A stretch of 64,000 nt of DNA from Tupaia tana (taxonomy: Eukaryota > Chordata > Mammalia > Scandentia > Tupaiidae). Location of the stretch: contig JAKSZU010000018.1 in the NCBI GenBank assembly GCA_026018925.1, positions 26,908,452 through 26,972,451 of the forward strand, in the 5' to 3' direction. The position numbers and the translations under genes were made by a program. The notes below the pieces were generated by a model. The model did not search any database and was not told where the DNA came from. It was given only the letters and a program-made list of their open reading frames with translations. The stretch's first letter is position 1. Each line of letters starts with the position of its first letter. This document shows positions 44,206 through 56,235 of this stretch, in pieces.

Positions 44206-44463
44206 GGGACCAGCAGTTAGCATAATGGCTATATGGCTCGATTCCCACGTAGTCAACCGTGGTCCGCGTCCCGGACCCTGTGGCTTAAAACTCATGCCAG
44301 GCACATGTAAGTATGTGCCCAAGATCCCGAGAGAATGGAGGAGACGGGATTGTGGCATGACCATCCCTCCTGGGGGGTGATTTCTCGCTTTCTGTCTCTA
44401 TGACTCTGTCTGGCGAGCGCACACACCCTATAGCAAAAACCTCTCCAAAAAAAAAAGAAAAAA
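44206..44463 (+). repeat. tRNA-type SINE, long subfamily A
   Basis: 'gggaccagcagttagcataa', 'ggtccgcgtcccggaccctg', hairpin, 'acaccctatagcaaaaacct'. Between target copies agaagtccagagca at 44192-44205 and 44464-44477. Confidence 0.95.
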
Positions 44464-44479
44464 AGAAGTCCAGAGCATA

Positions 44480-44670
44480 GGAAACCAGCAGGTGGCGTAA
44501 TGGTTAAGGTGCTGGACACTCCCACATGGCCCACTGTGGTTTGAGTCCCAGACCTGGTGGTGGCTTGCATTCTAACTTTCTCTCTCTCTCTCTCTCTCTC
44601 TTTCTTTCTCTCTCTCTCGTCAAATGAAAATAAATGAATAAAATTAAATAAAATAATTTAATTAAAAAAA
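44480..44670 (+). repeat. tRNA-type SINE, short subfamily B
   Basis: 'ggaaaccagcaggtggcgta', B box 'ggtttgagtcc', (CT)n, 'gtcaaatgaaaataaatgaa', A tail. Between target copies 44464-44477 and 44671-44684. Confidence 0.94.
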
Positions 44671-44689
44671 AGAAGTCCAGAGCATAAAC

Positions 44690-45447
44690 ATAGATAGTTT
44701 AAATAGATTTTTTGGAAATTTCGATGCAAGAAACAGAGAGTTAAGCTAGGGTGATAATTAAATCCTAGTTTTCCTATGACAATTTCGGTCTATTTCTGTA
44801 GTTCTAGAAAATTAACACAGTGTTTCTTTTGTTAAATGTAAGCAGGGGGGCATTAGACAGAGGCTATCTCCTTGAGTTCCTACACAGCAAATTGTAAACT
44901 AACCTAGGATGTAAACAAACCAAAAGCAAACTTACAAGTATATTTTCTGTAACAAATATTAAGGGCTCAGTCAATCATAAACTGCAGAGATGCAGTCAGT
45001 CACATACAACCAACAGGTCATGTCAAACTCACTCACAGATTTCAAAAGTCTGAGGCTCCCTTGAAAATTCCAAATGCAAATTATCTTGTAGAATGCCTAG
45101 TGAATGATATTTTTCTTATAGTGACAGTGTGTAAAATTTTAATGTTTCAACTTACTGGCAGTAAAATTATATACAATTAATATTTAAAAACCATGTAGGC
45201 CTATTATGTTGCAACAAGTTAGGTCTATTTCGAACCTGTGTATCCTTCTATTTGCCAGTAGGGTAAGGAGGCAGATAAGGATATATGTGACAATGCTGGT
45301 GGTGGTAAAAGTTTCTACAAAACTAGGGAAAACAGGAGTAAAAAGTGTATACCATTTTAATAAATAAAATAAACATTTTATCACTCAAATTCTCTCACGT
45401 TCAAACTCTCTATTTATAAAATGTGGAATAATAATTCTAACTTTTTT
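44690..45447. other. noncoding, nothing recognised
   Basis: AT-rich, no repeat or exon recognised. Confidence 0.42.
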
Positions 45448-45465
45448 AAAATTGGCTATGTTCTC

Positions 45466-45709
45466 AGGAACCAGCAGTTAGCGTAATGGCTATGTCGCTG
45501 GACTCCCACGTAGTCAACCGCGGTTCGTGTCCCGGACCCGGTGGCTTAGAACTCACGCGGGCGTGTGTGCGTGCGTGCCCAAGATCCCAAGAGGAGAATG
45601 GAGGAGAAGGGATTGCGGCGTGACCATCTCCCCTGGGGGGTGATTTCTCGCTTTCTGTCTCTCTGTCTCTCTCTCTCTCTGTCTGGCGAGCGCACACACT
45701 CTATAGAGA
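45466..45709 (+). repeat. tRNA-type SINE, long subfamily A, no A tail
   Basis: 'aggaaccagcagttagcgta', 'ggttcgtgtcc', hairpin. Stops at 'cacactctatagaga' with no A tail. Target duplication aaaattggctatgttctc (18 bp) at about 45449-45465 and 45710-45727. Confidence 0.94.
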
Positions 45710-45809
45710 AAATTGGCTATGTTCTCCAAGGACAGCTGCCTATTCAATTATTTCTTGACTTACTCAATCACTCATGTACTCACTCTAATAAATAATTATC
45801 AAGAGGTTA

Positions 45810-46062
45810 CAGGCTGGCCCCATAGCACAGCAGTTAAATGCTGTGACAGGGAGCCAGCTTCCACATGGCCGATTTCAGTTTGAATCCTAACCCTGGAAGC
45901 TTGCTAAACATACTGGCCATATGTGCACGTCTGCCTCAAATTCTGACAGGATGGATAAGTGGAGAAAAATTATTGTGACATGATCACTTCCCTTTAGGGG
46001 GTCCTTTCTTTCTCTCTCTCTCTCTCTCTCTAAAATATACTCATCCTTTGGCAGTATTTTTT
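45810..46062 (+). repeat. tRNA-type SINE, old group C
   Basis: 'ggctggccccatagcacagc', 'gatttcagtttgaatcctaa', 'tgctaaacatactggccata', CT run. Sister of 8211-8470. Confidence 0.85.
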
Positions 46063-46618
46063 TTAAGAAGTTACTTCATGATCAAAAGAATGCTAGAATC
46101 TGGTGATAAAAGGGTTAATCAGTGTTGGTTCTTGCCTTCAAGCAACTCATACTATAAAGGGAAGGGAGATAAGTGGGGAAATAAATTGAAATGTGCTGTA
46201 TACCAAATTTGCAGAACAGATGATAAAAGAAATAACAACATTGATTCCAAGATAAATTAAATATGTTTGGACAAAAGTCAATATCAATATCAAGGACAAG
46301 AACACATATGTCACGGATAATTTCTCTTTCTTTTCTAATTTAACTATAGCTCTCATTGAGTCTCTACTTTCCAGTAAAGGGATATCCATGCAGGGCTCAA
46401 CAATTTATTTTGAAATAAGTTATACATAAAATATGCTATTGTTTCTCAAACTCTCAAAAAGGAATCTCCTACACTTATGTTTAAAATGGCACTGTTTGTG
46501 ATTCTGAGATGAGTCGATATTCCCTGGAGTACATTTTATTCCATTACTGAAGTCAGACTATAACAAAATAATAGATGTTTCAACTTTTACTTATCTAAAT
46601 TAATCACTGATTCATGGC
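46063..46618. other. noncoding, nothing recognised
   Basis: AT-rich, no repeat or exon recognised. Confidence 0.4.
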
Positions 46619-46680
46619 ACACACACACATACACACACACATACATACACACGTGCGCGTGATCATGCACACACACACGC
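46619..46680. repeat. (AC)n-rich imperfect microsatellite
   Basis: AC units interrupted by AT and by a short GTGCGCGTG segment. Confidence 0.9.
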
Positions 46681-47004
46681 TTCACATGCAAACTTAACCA
46701 AGAGAATTCAGGGTTGAGATCATGAGGTCATGGTACATATGGATTTAATCAGCCCTTGGCCCAGGGAAACTAGAAAAACACATTTAAAGGAAAACAGATT
46801 CAGAAAAGAGTCTTTAAATAATTTATCAAAATGGATAGAGAAGAACATTTACTCAATACATACTTAAATGAATGAGGAAGGATGAAATCGCAGATGTTGA
46901 CTTAGGTAGTTTTGCTGCTTTGTAATGATGCAAATTTGGTCAAACCCCTATGAGGCTACATTTTTTAATTTTTTAAGTGAGCATATGAATAAACTGAAAT
47001 ATCT

Positions 47005-47006
<2 letters not shown>

Positions 47007-47042
<36 letters not shown>
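47007..47042. repeat. (GT)n microsatellite
   Basis: About 17 GT units. The peptide run of TH pairs on the minus strand comes from this. Confidence 0.95.
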
Positions 47043-47045
<3 letters not shown>

Positions 47046-47454
47046 CATGATTCTGGGGAAAAATAGACCCTCTATAATTGACTTATGAACCAAAATAATA
47101 ATAATAATATTGGCTTTTACATTAGCTATGTATAGAGCTAACATTTTGACTTTTCTTTTTTTAATAGAGGAGTCAGAGATTGCAAGATAATGTGTCATTG
47201 ATACAGTCCAAAGTATAAATTTTTTTGGGTCCTGGCCTTACATTAAATTTGATTTCTCAAAGAGATCACCAAAGTTTAACCACATGAACTAATTCATTTA
47301 ACTCTCTGTTAAGAGGGCTAGGCAAACAAACCACCACCAATGTGATATCCAGAAATCCAATGATAAAACAGATTTTTGATTTAGCTTTTGGCCCATCTCC
47401 TGCTCCACTCCTACGTGTCCCCTTTCATTCTGCACATTCTCCACAAATCACCGC

Positions 47455-47760
47455 ATCTCCTTTTCCCTTGGCACTTATAACTTCCTCTGTTTAGAATGGC
47501 CTTTCTGCTTTTTCTAATGGGAAAAAGTCAAAACTCCTATCTGTCCTGTAAGTTGCTACCCAAACAATCTTGCTTCTCCAAAGTCTCCTACAAAGCTCTG
47601 GGAAAGAAGAGTCACTGCTTTGTACCCAAATTGTATCTCAAACTGCAATCATCCGCAGTATACAATAAGGTCCTCAGTTTCTGTGTTGCCTACCTAATGA
47701 TGAATTTCTGAAAGGTAGTGAATGTTTCCTAAAGTTGACTCTAAATCCTTTTTAATCAAG
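47455..47760 (+). repeat. L2 3' region, diverged
   Basis: 'cttcctctgtttagaatggc', 'aactcctatctgtcctgtaa', 'cactgctttgtacccaaatt', 'ctgaaaggtagtgaatgttt' track the L2 3' end blocks in order. Confidence 0.55.
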
Positions 47761-47969
47761 TGTTCTTCCAATTTGTCAGTGACATTTTTACTCATTTAGA
47801 TCCCAAATTCAACACAACATATTTAAAAAACTTGATTAATAAAGGTAAGTGAATAAATGGGTCTCTAGTACACTATAAATGATCTGTTGAAAGTGTAATA
47901 GCATCATCGTTTTATCTACTATTCTTTACTAAACCTAAGATGCCATCAGTTGTATAAATTGCACCGGGA

Positions 47970-48239
47970 TTTTTTTTTTTTTTCTTTTTGGAGAGGTTTT
48001 TGCTATAGGATGTGTGCGCTCGCCAGACATACAGAGAGAGACAGAGAGAGAGAAAGCGAGAAATCACCCCCCAGGGGGGATGGTCACGCCGCAATCCCTT
48101 CTCCTCCATTCTCCTCTCGGGATCTTGGGCACACACGCACACGCGCTCAGCGTGAGTTTAAGCCACCGGGTACAGGACTCGAACAGCGGTCAACTATGTG
48201 CGAGTCCAGCGACATAGCCATTATGCTAACTGCTGGCCC
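47970..48239 (-). repeat. tRNA-type SINE, long subfamily A
   Basis: T run 47970-47989, inverted body with C6/G6 hairpin, 'gtgagtttaagccaccgggt', ending 'ctaactgctggcccc'. Confidence 0.95.
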
Positions 48240-48604
48240 CTCCTCCAGCTTTTCTGATAGCAGGGATCAGGGTGAACATTTAGGTTCAGACAGTAAGTTT
48301 AGTCAACTTGGGATCTGAACCCAGACCCTTCCATCTGGCCTTTACAGTTGTGCCCTAATGCTTGCACCAGGTAGCTGGGCCTGTATCCTGTTTTTAATCA
48401 ATCTGTCACTCTTAAATGATAAGCTAGTCCATTTATAGTTAGTTCATTTATAGTTATACTGGCTACTGTTGAGGAAGAAATGACCGCCATTTTGCTATTT
48501 GTTTTCTCTATGTCTTACATCATTTTTTTGTTTCCCAATCCTCCAATACCACTTTCATTTTTTTTTATTGATTTTTTTTTTCATATTAGAACTTGCTTTA
48601 TTGA

Positions 48605-48700
48605 AGGTAAAATCTTCTATTGGTTAAAGGGTACAAAGTTTCAGTTAGGCAGGATAAGTAAGTTTTGGAGATCTACTGTACAGTAAAGTGATTCGAATGA
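48605..48700 (+). repeat. L1M-type 3' UTR fragment
   Basis: 'ggttaaagggtacaaagttt', 'cagttaggcaggataagtaa', 'ggagatctactgtacagtaa' match the common L1M 3' UTR wording on the plus strand. Confidence 0.72.
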
Positions 48701-48799
48701 ATTTTATTTATTTTTAATACGTAAATACTCTTTTTTACTTCTTTCTAAGAGTCTAATTTTGATTCTCTCCTCACTTTTATTTTCTTTCAAAAATCAGTT

Positions 48800-49255
48800 A
48801 ATGTGTTTTTTCCATGAGATGGAGAGACAGAAAGAGATATACAGAGAGAGAGAGAGAGAGAGAGGCAGGTACCCCCCCATAGGTTCTGTGTTTTTTTTTA
48901 AGAATTATTTTATTGAACTTTATTTATTTACTTATTTATTTTAATTTGACCAGAGAGTGTGAGAATGAGAAAGAGAGAGGGAAAGCGAGGTAGCAAGACA
49001 AGCCACCAGGTCTGGGACTCGACCATGGTCAGCCATGTGGGAGTCCAGTGCCCTTAACCACCACGCCACTTGCCAGCACCCCCCCCCCCCCATAGGTTTC
49101 TTATGCTATAATCCACCCTCAATGTCTGCAAATCCAGATCACAAGCATACATACATGTACACCAAAGTGTACAGTGAGGCCTTGGTTTGCAAGCCCAGGA
49201 CCTTTTCATGTGGGAAACATCAGAGTGTTGTGTTACTAGTCTACCATCAGCTGAC
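48800..49255 (-). repeat. old SINE interrupted by subfamily B
   Basis: 48800-48886 ('gagatggagagacagaaaga', (GA)n, CCCCCCC) and 49093-49255 ('taggtttcttatgctataat' to 'ctaccatcagctgaccc') are halves of one inverted old SINE. Confidence 0.7.
48892..49079 (-). repeat. tRNA-type SINE, short subfamily B (nested)
   Basis: ATTT-rich tail, 'tttaatttgaccagagagtg', 'aagccaccaggtctgggact', ending 'cgccacttgccagcacc'. Flanked by C-run plus ataggtt on both sides. Confidence 0.9.
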
Positions 49256-49369
49256 CCTTTTTAACTTATTTTCTTTGTTTGGAGATTATAATTAACATCC
49301 TAACTTATAACAGTGTAGCTTAAACTGATATCAACTTAACTTCAATAACATACAAAATTTCTGCTCTTA

Positions 49370-50900
49370 TAGTTGTATCCCTTTTATTTATTATTATATT
49401 GTTATACATTCAATCACTATACATCATTTAGCTTGTAAGATAATTTACCCAATGTGAAATATACCTCAGACCAGTCCAGTTGAGAATACTATATACATTA
49501 TCATCAGCAGGTAATAAACCATTTCTGTGTCCCAGAAATGTCTTACTTCTCTATTTTTTCTCCTATGCCCCTTCTTTATATTGCTATTGTTACAGATTAC
49601 ATTTGTACATACTGTGTGTCCATTAATAGCACTTTATTATTATATTCTTTTTAAATTATATGGGAAACAAAAGGTTATGAACCACAACAATCATAATAAT
49701 GACCTTTACATTTCCCTATGTAGTTATAATTATTTATTTCTTCATATGGCTCCTAATTATTTTTTACTGTTCTTTCATTTTCGCTTAAGGGATGCCTTTT
49801 AGTATATCTTATAGGGCTTGTCTACTTTAAAAGAATTGCTTCAAGTTTTGTATATCTGGGACTTTATCTCCTTTTCATTTTTGAATGCTAGTTTTGCTAT
49901 TAGAGAACTCTTGGCTGCCTGATTTTTTTTTTTCCTCTTAGTTCTTTAAATATGTTTTTCCATTGGCTTTTGGTATCCAAGTTTCTGATGAAAAATTGAC
50001 TGTTAATTTTATGAAAAATCCTGTTTATATAAGGAATTACTTCTCCCTTGTCGCTTTCAAGAATTATGTTTGTTTTTAGCTCGCAACAGTTTGATTATAA
50101 TGTATCTGGGTGTGCATTTCTTTGAGTTTATCCTACTTAAAATTTTACTGACTTTTTAGGATATGTAGGTTCTTGTGTTTCATCAAAATCCAGAAGTCTT
50201 CAGTAATTATGTCTTCAAATATTCTTTTTTACTTCTTTCTAAGAGTCTCATAATGCATATAATGCTACATCTTACAGTATCCCTTAGGTCCCTAGGTTCA
50301 GTTCACTCTTCTTTATTTTTTTGTTTTATTCCCTCTCCTCAAACTGTAAACTTTTATTTCTCCTGGCTATAAGATTGTCCATTATTCTTTTTTATTTCCT
50401 CAAACTGGCTGTTCAAATTCTTCAGTGAATTTTTCATGTTGGCTATTGACTTTTTATTTCTGGGAATTCTGTATTTTTATCATTTCTATTTCTTTATTAA
50501 TATTCTTAATTTTTATAAATATTGTTCCCTGCACTCTGATATTTTCTCTAATGGTATTCATTACTTCTTTGAGCATATTTAAGACATTTAATTTTATGTA
50601 TTTTCTATTGAGTATCTAGGGTTTTTTTCCCTGTGTATGCCTTATAATGTGTTGAAAGCTAGAAATTTTGAACATTATTATGTTGTAAATTGGATTCTCC
50701 CCCTCTGCTCACCAGTTTTCTGTTGTTTCTTGTTTATGGCTGCAGTCATTCATTTGTTCAGTGATTTTTTCCAGAAGTATTTCCTATTTTTGCATATACT
50801 GTATTCTTTGTTATGTGTAGTTACCAAAGTCTGTGTTCTATTATCTCAGAAATCTCTCAGTGACCTGAAAGGGTTTGCCTTAAACACCTAAAAATTATAA
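49370..50900 (-). repeat. L1M-type LINE remnant
   Basis: 'gttttgctattagagaactc', 'caacagtttgattataatgt', 'tcttcagtaattatgtcttc' and 'gaatttttcatgttggctat' follow, in order, the reverse complement of a well-known L1M internal region. Small frames are remnants, none intact. Edges uncertain. Confidence 0.7.
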
Positions 50901-51297
50901 GGGTTGCCTTTACCTAGAGCCAAGCAAACAAAAACACACACAAAAACCTCTCTGTTTTTGTAGATTAGGTCTGAGCTGGGACAGTAGTTAAATGCTTAGC
51001 CAGGCCACTTTGACATTTACTCAACACTGACTTCCTACTCATATGGAGCTCAGAGATCTGTCAGAAGTCAAGTCAAGGTTCCTCTCAAGTCTTTTCTGAG
51101 CTCATATCTGGACCTGAGCTTACATTCTGGATTTCCTGGTATTCTCAGTAGCTATGAAACATTCTATTTCTTAATTATTTTTCTTCTCAGCTTTTTTTGT
51201 TTTTGTTTTTGTTTTTTTCAATTTGTCTGCTTTTTGCCCACTCCCCACCTCCCATCTCACTCTCTCTTGTCCTAGGCAGCTACAGGCAGTGCCACTG
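50901..51297. other. noncoding, possibly more L1M
   Basis: 'gtctgagctgggacagtagt' and a T/G-rich tract at 51190-51220. May be a continuation of the LINE remnant. No exon. Confidence 0.35.
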
Positions 51298-51656
51298 TCT
51301 GGACATCCTCCCAAAATTTATGTTTGGGATGTGAATGTATCATATAGGTGTTAAGTAAAAACTTAATCACTTTACGATGTCCCGAGGTGGGACCTTTGAT
51401 GCAGTAAGGTCATTAGGGTTGGGTCTATATAACTGAGTTCTGGTGAGTTTAAAAGCAGAGGAAGACCAGAACAGAAGAGAGAAACTCCTACATACAGACC
51501 ACACTCTTCTCTGCTAAACGTTCTGCCCACCACCATTTTGTGATGCCTTTGGACTTTCCAGTCCACAGAATCATGAATTCTGCAAATAAACTTCTGTTCT
51601 CTTAAAGTCACCTAGTCTCAGGTCTTTCTGTAGCAACATAATTATGGGCTAAGACA
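51298..51656 (+). mobile_element. MaLR (MST/MLT1-type) LTR
   Basis: 'gaggtgggacctttgatgca', 'ggtcattagggttgggtcta', 'aataaacttctgttctctta' and end 'ttatgggctaagaca' match mammalian MaLR LTRs, an old non-autonomous ERVL relative. AATAAA at about 51584. No internal region. Confidence 0.85.
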
Positions 51657-51826
51657 AGTAGTGTATGTCTTTGGATACTCCATTAGACTATGGAAGGAAG
51701 TTTTTCTAGTCTGAGGAGGGCCCAGCAAAGACAAGCTTCTGTGATGGTCTCTCAAGCAATCACAAAGCATAAACAGGTCAAAGAACATAGTCACAATATT
51801 TTGATAACAAGGTCCATATTGCATCT

Positions 51827-51829
<3 letters not shown>

Positions 51830-51866
<37 letters not shown>

Positions 51867-52115
51867 AGAGGTTTTTGCTATAGGGCGCATTCGGTCGCCA
51901 GAAAGACAGAGAGAAACAGAGAGACAGAAAGTGAGAAATCACCCCCCAGGGGAGATGGCCTCAACGCAATCCCTTCTCCTCCATTCTCCTCTCAGGATCT
52001 TGGGCACACACGAACACGCGCATGGTGTGAGTTTAAGCCACCAGGTCCGGGACTCAAACAGCAGTTGACTACATGGGAGTTCAGTGACATAGCCATTACG
52101 CCAACTGCTGGTTCC
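51830..52115 (-). repeat. tRNA-type SINE, long subfamily A
   Basis: Long T run 51830-51864, inverted body, ending 'ccaactgctggttcc'. Perfect 16-bp target duplication ccatattgcatcttct at 51814-51829 and 52116-52131. Confidence 0.96.
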
Positions 52116-52131
52116 CCATATTGCATCTTCT

Positions 52132-55122
52132 GATACCAGTAAGCTGCATCAGGAATGCAATCCATGGTTCTCAAGGCCACCATCAAGGTGAGAAATACTG
52201 GGTGTTAGCAAGGTAAGCAAAAACACTGCACTACTTTATTACCCAAATCTAGCAGCCTCTTTATTAAGTACTCCCCTTGATACTATAAGCTTTCTGTTTG
52301 GATTCTAGAGTTCCACAGAAGTTGATTCTATTAGTGTTTTCAAAGTTAATGGTTGCTTCAAATGAAGAGACTGGCTCTTAAAATTTTCTACACCAACATT
52401 TTTTGGATGTTATGTTCGCTTTGTTTTTGCTGGCACTTTCTTGATCTTATCAGTAAAGTGGTAACAGACAACTAAGATCCATATTCTTTACTAAATGGTT
52501 TGTTAAGTTAGGTTTATTAATAGAAAAAATATAAGGGTTCCCCTTACCTAGTTATGTATAGGTCATGGCAACTGTAGATATAATTGGGGTGGGGGGGACC
52601 TTTACCCTGGAAACAGATAGCTTTTGCCTTGTTAGCAGTGATTGCATGGAGACATCTATTACATGACTAGTCTCGATAGTGGAGATATTAAAATGGGAAA
52701 TAAATAAAAAATATGGTTGGATTTTCAGTATTCTTTGAAAGAGGCACAAGTAATATTGATTCTTCTACTTTCTTGAGGATGTAAATCCTCAGTAAAAGCA
52801 CTTACTTAGATTCAGACCTACTAAAATTTCAAAATGCATGGTAACAACTAGCAAATCATCAAAGTTATGTTCTACCTTCTAGATGAGACCAGTAAGGTAA
52901 ACAGATGAAAAATTAATATCAATACTGAAAGGTTACTAGCTGTAGGACTTAGTGAAGCTATAACACAGTATTTTTGAATTTATTAATCAAGCATTATATA
53001 TCTGCTATTTTCACTTAATTTTGATAAATATATTTGTAAATGAGAATTTTATTAGATGACTAGAACACACAACTAGGACCAGATGAAATCATAGTGTCTT
53101 AACTACATCTCAAATTCATTATAGTTTACTATGAAAACTAACTCAGCTTTAAGAAACAGTTATCAGAGTTTGAAACGGTACACAACTTATCCAAAAGTTA
53201 ATTTAGGGATTTTTCTTTTCCATTTATTTTAGCGTATGGTATAGACTCTCCTATTTTCAACTCCTGTTAGGTATCATTTTTTATAACATTGTCCATATGC
53301 CTTTTTCCACATTCACTCTCTGAAGTTTGTCCTCCCACTGCACAAAATAGCTAGACTTATCTCTCCTGCCTTATGTCCTCAGTTCATCTCAGCCTTCTGG
53401 GAGATAAGATTAGAGGCCTTGATCCCCCTGCTGTTAGAACAAGACCTCAATCTCTCACTGTCTCTATTTAATCAGGTCCTTATTTTAGCTGCCACAAAGC
53501 TGTCAACAAAAGAAAATAAGCTATCCCCCATCAAGGGGTTAAATTAGATTTCACAGTGTGCGAAGGCTCTTCTGAACAAAATTCCACCTGCACCCTCCGT
53601 CAGGCAAATTACTTCTGACTTTTAATTTATTTCTCTAGGAAATGGAAAGGTATGGCATAACCAAAGTCAACAAGGAATAAAGTACAAGGTGTAATCAGGT
53701 GCTAACCAATCGCAGGCCCCCTTCCCTGTCAGCTTTAATAGGTTCTCAGAACACACAATTTAAAGAATGCATGACATGTCCTCTCTGTTCTGAGTTTTAT
53801 TTTGGATTTGTCTAGTTAATGGCCCCAACAGGTGATAACTGACGTTTGTGTGATGCAGCGGTGCCTGGAAGATGTGTTCTTTGTACACTGAAGCTCAATC
53901 GCAGACTATGAAAACAAGAATAGTAATCAAACTGAACTCTCGGTTTTCTAATCTTTACTACCTCAACTGGAGATGAAATCTGATCCAGAAAATGACAACA
54001 TTTATTTTAAAGAATTGTGGGTATCAAGCATAGGGCTGTATGTTGAAAATCAAGGAAATACACTTTTTGACACGAGGCTATGGTTTGGTGACCAAATCAG
54101 TTCAGCAATGAATAATTAAGTAATTTGAGTAATACAGTTTAATACACCCTTTTTTCTCTAATCTGAATAAGAAGGTATTCCTATGGTTTAATATCATAAA
54201 ACAAATGTTAAGGGGGTGGAGGAAATTCACATAAAATAATAACTGCAAGTATACATTGTTTTTGGGAAAATGGTGGACATTTTTGTCTGTAAGATTAAAA
54301 GTTAAAGATTGTTTTTAAGGTACAAATGAAATACATGGACAGGAAATTCCTATTTAATGAAGGAAAGAAAAGATAATGGAAGCTTTTCTTTTCATTATAA
54401 CTTAAGAGTCACCGATTTGCTGGCAGGTTTTTTTTTTCCTTAATTTTATTTAATATTTTATTACAACTAGCTTTGAAATTTCACATACTCCCAAAGAGTT
54501 TAACTCTTCTTTAAGTATAAAACATTGTATTTTTTAACATTTCTATTAAGTAAAGTTTGAATGGTGAACAGGACAACACTCATTGGGTAGAGAATTGAGG
54601 GTGGGTTATTAGGTAGCAATAATTTTTTCAGCAGTATGAATAAAATGTGTTGGAATAAATTATTATAAGTGATTTGGAATTTTTTTAAACCTTATAATGG
54701 TTTCATTGGTTATTTAAATTGACTTTGTCAAACCCACTAGAAATGATCAATTTCAGGAGACCATGGATTAAGGATGACGGTCTTGGAGTATAATTAGAAA
54801 GGCAACATTCATTGTTATAAATACAGATTTATAAGGATCACTGAAATTCCAAATTACTAGTGGCAGGTGTAGAGCCAGTACTGTTATTGTGTAATTTAAG
54901 CAACTGGAGATATTTTTAACTATTTGAACTATTTAGTAACTACTTCTATGTGGACTTCCAAGGAGGCTATAGGGATACATTTCTTAACAAAGGAAGAGTC
55001 TGTAGGTCTCCTTACCACATTAGCTCCATGGAAATAAAAAAATAGATGATTCAGGTACATGATCCAATGCAAAAATGATTCTAAAAAAGAGCAGAATACC
55101 TATATATTAAAAGGAAGTTTGT
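52132..55122. other. 3-kb SINE-free noncoding stretch
   Basis: Largest repeat-poor block in the window. No exon or long frame recognised. 53380-53900 is richer in GC and motif-dense (gtctagttaatggccccaac, aacaggtgataactgacg, gctaaccaatcgcaggc), suggesting conserved noncoding sequence. Confidence 0.42.
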
Positions 55123-55320
55123 GGAGCCAGAAAGTGGTATGGTGGCTAAGGCTCTGGATTCCAAATCTGAGGGGGTGTCAGCATACTCTGAGATGAGAAT
55201 GAAGAAGGGATTATAGGGTAGCCATCTCCCTGAGGGTCGGAAGATTTCTCACTTTCTCTTTCTCTATTTCTCTATAATGAGCACATATGCCCTGTGGCAA
55301 AACCTATTTTTTTAAAAAAA
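55123..55320 (+). repeat. tRNA-type SINE with internal deletion
   Basis: 'ggagccagaaagtggtatgg' head, then missing the B-box half. Continues 'gatgagaatgaagaagggat' to 'atatgccctgtggcaaaacc'. Confidence 0.85.
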
Positions 55321-55454
55321 GGAGGAGATGGAGACAGAGAAGGATATTTGTAAACCCTACTTTCTCCAAATGAAATTTAGATCCACTAGCATGGTAACTC
55401 AGTTTTCTCTCTTTTTTCTTTATGATCCAGAATCAGCAATGTTGCAGAACTATC

Positions 55455-55533
55455 TATTAGGTCATTGGGAAAGTCATGATGTATTTTTTGTGTTTACACA
55501 AAAATATGCCATTAATTTCCTGATGACCTAGAA
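55455..55533. mobile_element. mariner-type MITE, palindromic, copy 3
   Basis: TA at 55455-55456, then TTAGGTCATTGGGAAAGTCA. The right arm ends cctgatgaccta, which pairs with the left terminus. Core gtcatgatgtattttttgtg shared with the copies at 3630 and 16236. Confidence 0.78.
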
Positions 55534-55703
55534 TAACAATTCTGGGTTCAAACTAGAATAAAGGTCAGGTTAAAAGAATTTGGGTGTTTTGACATGAAGT
55601 TTAAGTCATGAGAATAAGATGTGATCACTCAGAGTATTAAATGAGAAAAGAAATAATGAATAACTGTCTTTCAATGATGACATTTAGAAGTTTGGAAAAT
55701 AGC

Positions 55704-55795
55704 GGGGCCAGCAGGGGACATGGGAGCCCTGGATCCAACATGGCCGACCACAGTTTGAGTAGTGGATCTGGTGGCTTACTTCCTTGCCTTCCCTT

Positions 55796-55830
<35 letters not shown>

Positions 55831-55898
55831 GTCTCTGTCTGGTCAAACTGAAAAATAATAATAACAAATGGAATTAAATAAATAATCCTTTAAAAAAA
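55704..55898 (+). repeat. tRNA-type SINE, short subfamily B
   Basis: 'ggggccagcaggggacatgg', 'agtttgagtagtgg', (CT)n, 'ctggtcaaactgaaaaataa'. Flanks agttt(g/a)gaa(a/g)atag. Confidence 0.9.
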
Positions 55899-56059
55899 AG
55901 TTTAGAAGATAGAGACTACCTAATGAATGAAACAAAGCAGCTAACAAAAGGAAATAGAAGATCTGAAAACGGCAGTGTCATAACAAGGAAAAGAGAAAAC
56001 ATATTTTCAGAAAGACAGGTCAATTTTGGAATGTAGAATTGTTGAAAAAGTGAAAAGAT

Positions 56060-56229
56060 TGTGGCCAGCAGGTGGCGTGGTGGTTAGAAGTGCTGGACTC
56101 CCACATGACCGACTGCAGTTCAAGTCCCAGACCTGGTGGCTTACTTTCTCACTTTCCCTCTCTCTCCTTCTCTCACTCTGGCCAAATCAAAATAAATAAG
56201 CAAATAAATAAAATTTATTTATTCCTTTT
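56060..56229 (+). repeat. tRNA-type SINE, short subfamily B
   Basis: 'gtggccagcaggtggcgtgg', B box 'agttcaagtcc', CT run, 'ctggccaaatcaaaataaat'. Target aaaaagtgaaaagat on both sides (about 56045, 56231). Confidence 0.94.
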
Positions 56230-56235
56230 TAAAAA

